From assembly GCA_049303315.1 (NCBI GenBank), contig JBAQMZ010000050.1, forward strand, positions 1-53,257: 53,257 nucleotides of DNA, written 5' to 3'. The notes beneath the pieces are model-generated. The model was given only the letters and a program-made list of their open reading frames with translations. It had not been told where the DNA came from and did no database searches. Position numbers and translations under genes: made by a program. Position 1 is the first letter of the stretch. Every line of letters starts with the position of its first letter. Positions 51,124 to 53,257 of this stretch are shown here, one piece after another. This DNA is from Methanoperedens sp049303315. Lineage in GTDB: Archaea; Halobacteriota; Methanosarcinia; Methanosarcinales; Methanoperedenaceae.

Positions 51124-51129
51124 TTTTAT

Positions 51130-51942
51130 ATGGAGGCATTGGAAGAATTTGGATTATCCAGATATGAATCCAGGGTGTATCTAATCCTTTTATCTAGCGG
51201 AATAATAGATGCCAGAAAGCTGTCTTCAAAATCAGGAGTACCTTTTGGACGAATTTATGATGTATTGAGTTCCCTGGAAAGCAAAGGTTTGGTGCAAAAA
51301 CAGCTATCAAGACCAAAGAAATTTTTAGCAGTTGAACCCAAGCTGGCAGTTAAAAAACTTTTGGATTTCAAAAATAAAGAGATAAATTCCCTGATTCAAA
51401 AAGCAGGCAAGCTCGAAGAAAATTTGAATCATCTTTTCAATAAAGAATCCGATCAAAGCCTATTCTGGAGCGTTTCCATAGGCGAAGATACAATAAATTC
51501 CCAAATGGAAAGGCTGGCAGCCACCGAAAATGAGTTGCTTAGTTATTCGGGACTAAAAAGAGTTAAGCCATCTGACGAATATACAAAAACCTGGATCAAT
51601 GAGTTCTTAAAGATAACTTCAGGTTTAATAAAAAAAAGAGTCAAAATTAAAATACTAATTGGCAATAATGATGAAAGTAATTTAAAGGAATTAATGCCGC
51701 TCCTGATCCCTTTCCTGGACGATTTAGCACACATGGAGATCAGGGTCATTCCAGAAATACCAAACCATTTTGATATAATAGATGGTGAAAAAGTACAATT
51801 AAAGGTAAGTAATCCTGTCAGGCCAGAAGAGTATTTTGCATCAATTTTTGTCTGGCAAAAAGAGTTTGCCCAGGAACTCAAGAATAAATTTAATGAACTG
51901 TGGAAGAATGCAAAAGAGTTCAGAATTGGAGTGCTCCCCTGA
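51130..51942 (+). CDS. TrmB-family transcriptional regulator
   Basis: A 270-aa regulator with an N-terminal winged helix (ALEEFGLSRYESRVYLILL.. PFGRIYDVLSSLESKGLV) and a C-terminal PLD-like sugar/effector domain as in TrmB proteins. It is divergent from an SDR gene and flanked upstream by two direct repeats that look like its binding sites, so autoregulation and control of the SDR gene are probable. The effector is unknown. Confidence 0.85.
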   Translation: MEALEEFGLSRYESRVYLILLSSGIIDARKLSSKSGVPFGRIYDVLSSLESKGLVQKQLSRPKKFLAVEPKLAVKKLLDFKNKEINSLIQKAGKLEENLNHLFNKESDQSLFWSVSIGEDTINSQMERLAATENELLSYSGLKRVKPSDEYTKTWINEFLKITSGLIKKRVKIKILIGNNDESNLKELMPLLIPFLDDLAHMEIRVIPEIPNHFDIIDGEKVQLKVSNPVRPEEYFASIFVWQKEFAQELKNKFNELWKNAKEFRIGVLP

Positions 51943-51982
51943 CAACTAGTTATTTTTCCATTACAAAGCGATGCCTTTCTAT

Positions 51983-52013
51983 AGTTCGTACGAGTTAGTA
52001 TTAGTTCGTTGTT
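51983..52013 (+). repeat. AGTTCGTAYN 10-nt periodic repeat, copy 4
   Basis: AGTTCGTACG-AGTTAGTATT-AGTTCGTTGTT: three 10-nt units with the same GTTCGTTGTT end as copy 2. Confidence 0.65.
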
Positions 52014-52033
52014 ATTGTCCGTTTTTTATCTCA

Positions 52034-52059
52034 CACCGCAAAGACACAAAGAACGCTAG
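52034..52059. repeat. CACCGCAAAG-type repeat phrase
   Basis: CACCGCAAAGACACAAAGAACG..., a relative of 13901-13932, directly after the AGTTCGTAYN copy 4 and before the PHP gene. Confidence 0.6.
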
Positions 52060-52086
52060 GAATCAGGAATAACTATGCAATTGGCA

Positions 52087-52731
52087 CTAAAGTCTTTTTA
52101 TCAAATTCAATGGGTTCGCGCCCGTTGCTTTTTTTGCGCCTTTTTCATCAAGACCCGCGCCCAATGCAATCGTGAATGCGGTTTCATCTGAAATCAGGTC
52201 ATGCGGCGAATGCGAATCGGTATCGACAATCAATGTTGCCCTGGTTTCATTTGCAATTCTTACCACATGACCGTTGGTGCGGTTGTGCCCGTTGCGTGAG
52301 GTTAATTCAAGCGCTATCCCGTTTTCTCTTGCAAGTTCAGCATCCTCGATGGTTATAAGACCGGGATGAGCCAGAATATCGATGTCAAGCGATACAGCGG
52401 TGTGGTTGGTGCCCGGCGGTACTGGTTCAACCGTGGTCTCACCGTGAACTACCACTATCTCAGCGCCCAGTTTACGCGCCTTCTCGACAAGAGACTGCAA
52501 TTTTCCGGGCGGGACATGGGTCAATTCCACGCCGGAAAAGATTTTGATATCGTAATCGTCTTCCAGAGATTTAACTTTTTTCACGCACGACAGGATATGC
52601 TCAATGTTTGTGAAATCGGCATGGTCGGTTATTGCTATTGCAGTATAACCCTGAAAAACAGCTCTGCGCACAAGTTCGCTCGGTATCAATTCACCGTCGC
52701 TGAACGTTGAATGTGTATGCAGGTCTATCAT
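52087..52731 (-). CDS. PHP-domain metal-dependent phosphoesterase
   Basis: A 214-aa PHP protein with metal-binding motifs DLHTHSTFSDG (H5, H7), AITDHADF, VVVHGET, LAHPG and DTDSH. It resembles histidinol-phosphatase-type PHP proteins; the true substrate is uncertain. It overlaps the SRP19 gene by four bases, an arrangement seen in several methanogens (from memory). Confidence 0.88.
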   Translation of the reverse strand: MIDLHTHSTFSDGELIPSELVRRAVFQGYTAIAITDHADFTNIEHILSCVKKVKSLEDDYDIKIFSGVELTHVPPGKLQSLVEKARKLGAEIVVVHGETTVEPVPPGTNHTAVSLDIDILAHPGLITIEDAELARENGIALELTSRNGHNRTNGHVVRIANETRATLIVDTDSHSPHDLISDETAFTIALGAGLDEKGAKKATGANPLNLIKRL

Positions 52732-53021
52732 TTTTGTCCCCGTGTTTTATTTATCTTCTGGGCAATCTGTTTTACTATAATTGATTTAGGACCTTTTTTA
52801 TCCACGAGTACCCTGCCGCTCACCACCCACCACGACTTTGGGTGGGCCTTATCAGCTTCAACGACCGGGGTCAGGTTCAATTCAGAAGCCGCTTTTTCAA
52901 TCTCTTTTAAAACAGGGGATTTCACGGAATCTTTCATGGAAAGAATCCTGCCTTCAGCCCTTGATTTGGTTGCATCCAGATACACCGGCCAGATGACAAG
53001 CTTGGTCTTATCCTTTAACAT
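52728..53021 (-). CDS. srp19: Signal recognition particle protein SRP19
   Basis: A 97-aa protein matching archaeal SRP19, which binds 7S RNA and helps load SRP54 (VIWPVYLDATKSRAEGRILS..., then KSWWVVSGRVLVDKKG). Coupled to the PHP gene. Confidence 0.92.
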   Translation of the reverse strand: MLKDKTKLVIWPVYLDATKSRAEGRILSMKDSVKSPVLKEIEKAASELNLTPVVEADKAHPKSWWVVSGRVLVDKKGPKSIIVKQIAQKINKTRGQK

Positions 53022-53105
53022 TATGCTTCTGTTATCTTTTTAAAACTAGTAATACTTTTCTAAAAATCGGGACTGTAAAAAAGTTTGGTTGTTGACGAAA
53101 AATAT

Positions 53106-53257
53106 CAGCCACTGAGACGCAGAGAACACAGAGAAATAATGACTCTTTGACCTCAGTGTCTGGTATGAAAAAGTGTAAAAACCACATAGTGGAACACAGA
53201 TGACACGGATAAACTGAAACCTCAGTTTACACGGTATAGGGCATGCTTTGCATGCCC
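53106..53257. repeat. Composite intergenic repeat with paired hairpins
   Basis: Contains CACTGAG (53110-53116)/CTCAGTG (53152-53158), CCAC-ATA-GTGG (53182-53192), the phrase ACACAGATGACACGGAT, then TAAACTGA/TCAGTTTA (53210-53229) and GGGCATGC-TTT-GCATGCCC (53239-53257) running to the window end. The last two hairpins correspond, in reverse orientation, to those at 8334-8384. No gene lies in 53022-53257. Confidence 0.7.

Overview
This window looks like a chromosomal contig from a methanogen-related euryarchaeon, most probably Methanosarcinales and possibly the Methanoperedenaceae (ANME-2d). Support for Archaea includes TrmY, SRP19, DUF531, an archaeal-type thymidylate synthase, a TrmB regulator, a twin DUF1608 (Methanosarcina-type) S-layer protein, TATA-box promoters close to start codons, and a tRNA-Ser without an encoded CCA. 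The lineage is inferred from gene content, not from a search.

Layout. 0.2-3.8 kb: an assimilatory sulfate-reduction group (siroheme sulfite/nitrite reductase-like protein, APS reductase, ATP sulfurylase) with a small membrane protein inserted. 3.9-9.0 kb: Kup potassium transporter, a CARDB-type surface protein coupled to a divergent tubulin/FtsZ-like GTPase, a 2x[4Fe-4S] ferredoxin, and a Sua5/YrdC enzyme. 9.1-13.8 kb: a 1303-aa S-layer protein, then a tRNA-Ser(GCT) with a detached 3'-half copy 0.6 kb away. 14-17.3 kb: DUF1786, a zinc-ribbon membrane protein, NikR, TrmY and DUF531. 17.4-22.4 kb: an accessory stretch with toxin-antitoxin remnants, a two-copy-domain surface protein, an FGE-fold pseudogene tail, a Fic protein, VapBC, and a TumE-like pair whose toxin carries one in-frame amber codon. 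22.4-26.6 kb: an SUMF1/FGE-fold protein and a DUF2339 membrane protein. 26.7-36.9 kb: a small zinc ribbon, arginine decarboxylase, ACT + UPF0210, a second PIN/AbrB pair, a two-gene RCK potassium channel, thymidylate synthase and an NfnAB-like flavoprotein pair. 37-39.7 kb: membrane proteins, including a membrane-anchored winged-helix regulator overlapping a DUF4367-like protein. 40.1-45.4 kb: a compact operon of one HTH regulator and seven membrane proteins, six of which start with the same [LM]GWCP leader. 45.4-53 kb: MoeA, MoaD/SAMP, a TIGR03663-type glycosyltransferase, a toxin-antitoxin pair bracketed by a ~197-bp direct repeat, an SDR/TrmB divergent pair with twin operators, PHP and SRP19.

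The best candidate for an undescribed system is the GWCP operon (40.1-45.4 kb). It has its own Cys/His-bearing HTH regulator, almost every gene junction is overlapping or very short, and six consecutive proteins share the leader while their bodies differ (PH-like domains, multi-TM domains, and a C-terminal region resembling the soluble part of the STT3/AglB oligosaccharyltransferase). The last two genes also carry an internal Shine-Dalgarno plus ATG at the same place, which would allow leaderless isoforms. Other notable signals are an SUMF1-fold C-terminus whose codons look like a diversity-generating-retroelement variable region, a family of intergenic hairpin and 10-nt periodic repeats, and several toxin-antitoxin modules in different stages of decay or bracketed by repeats.
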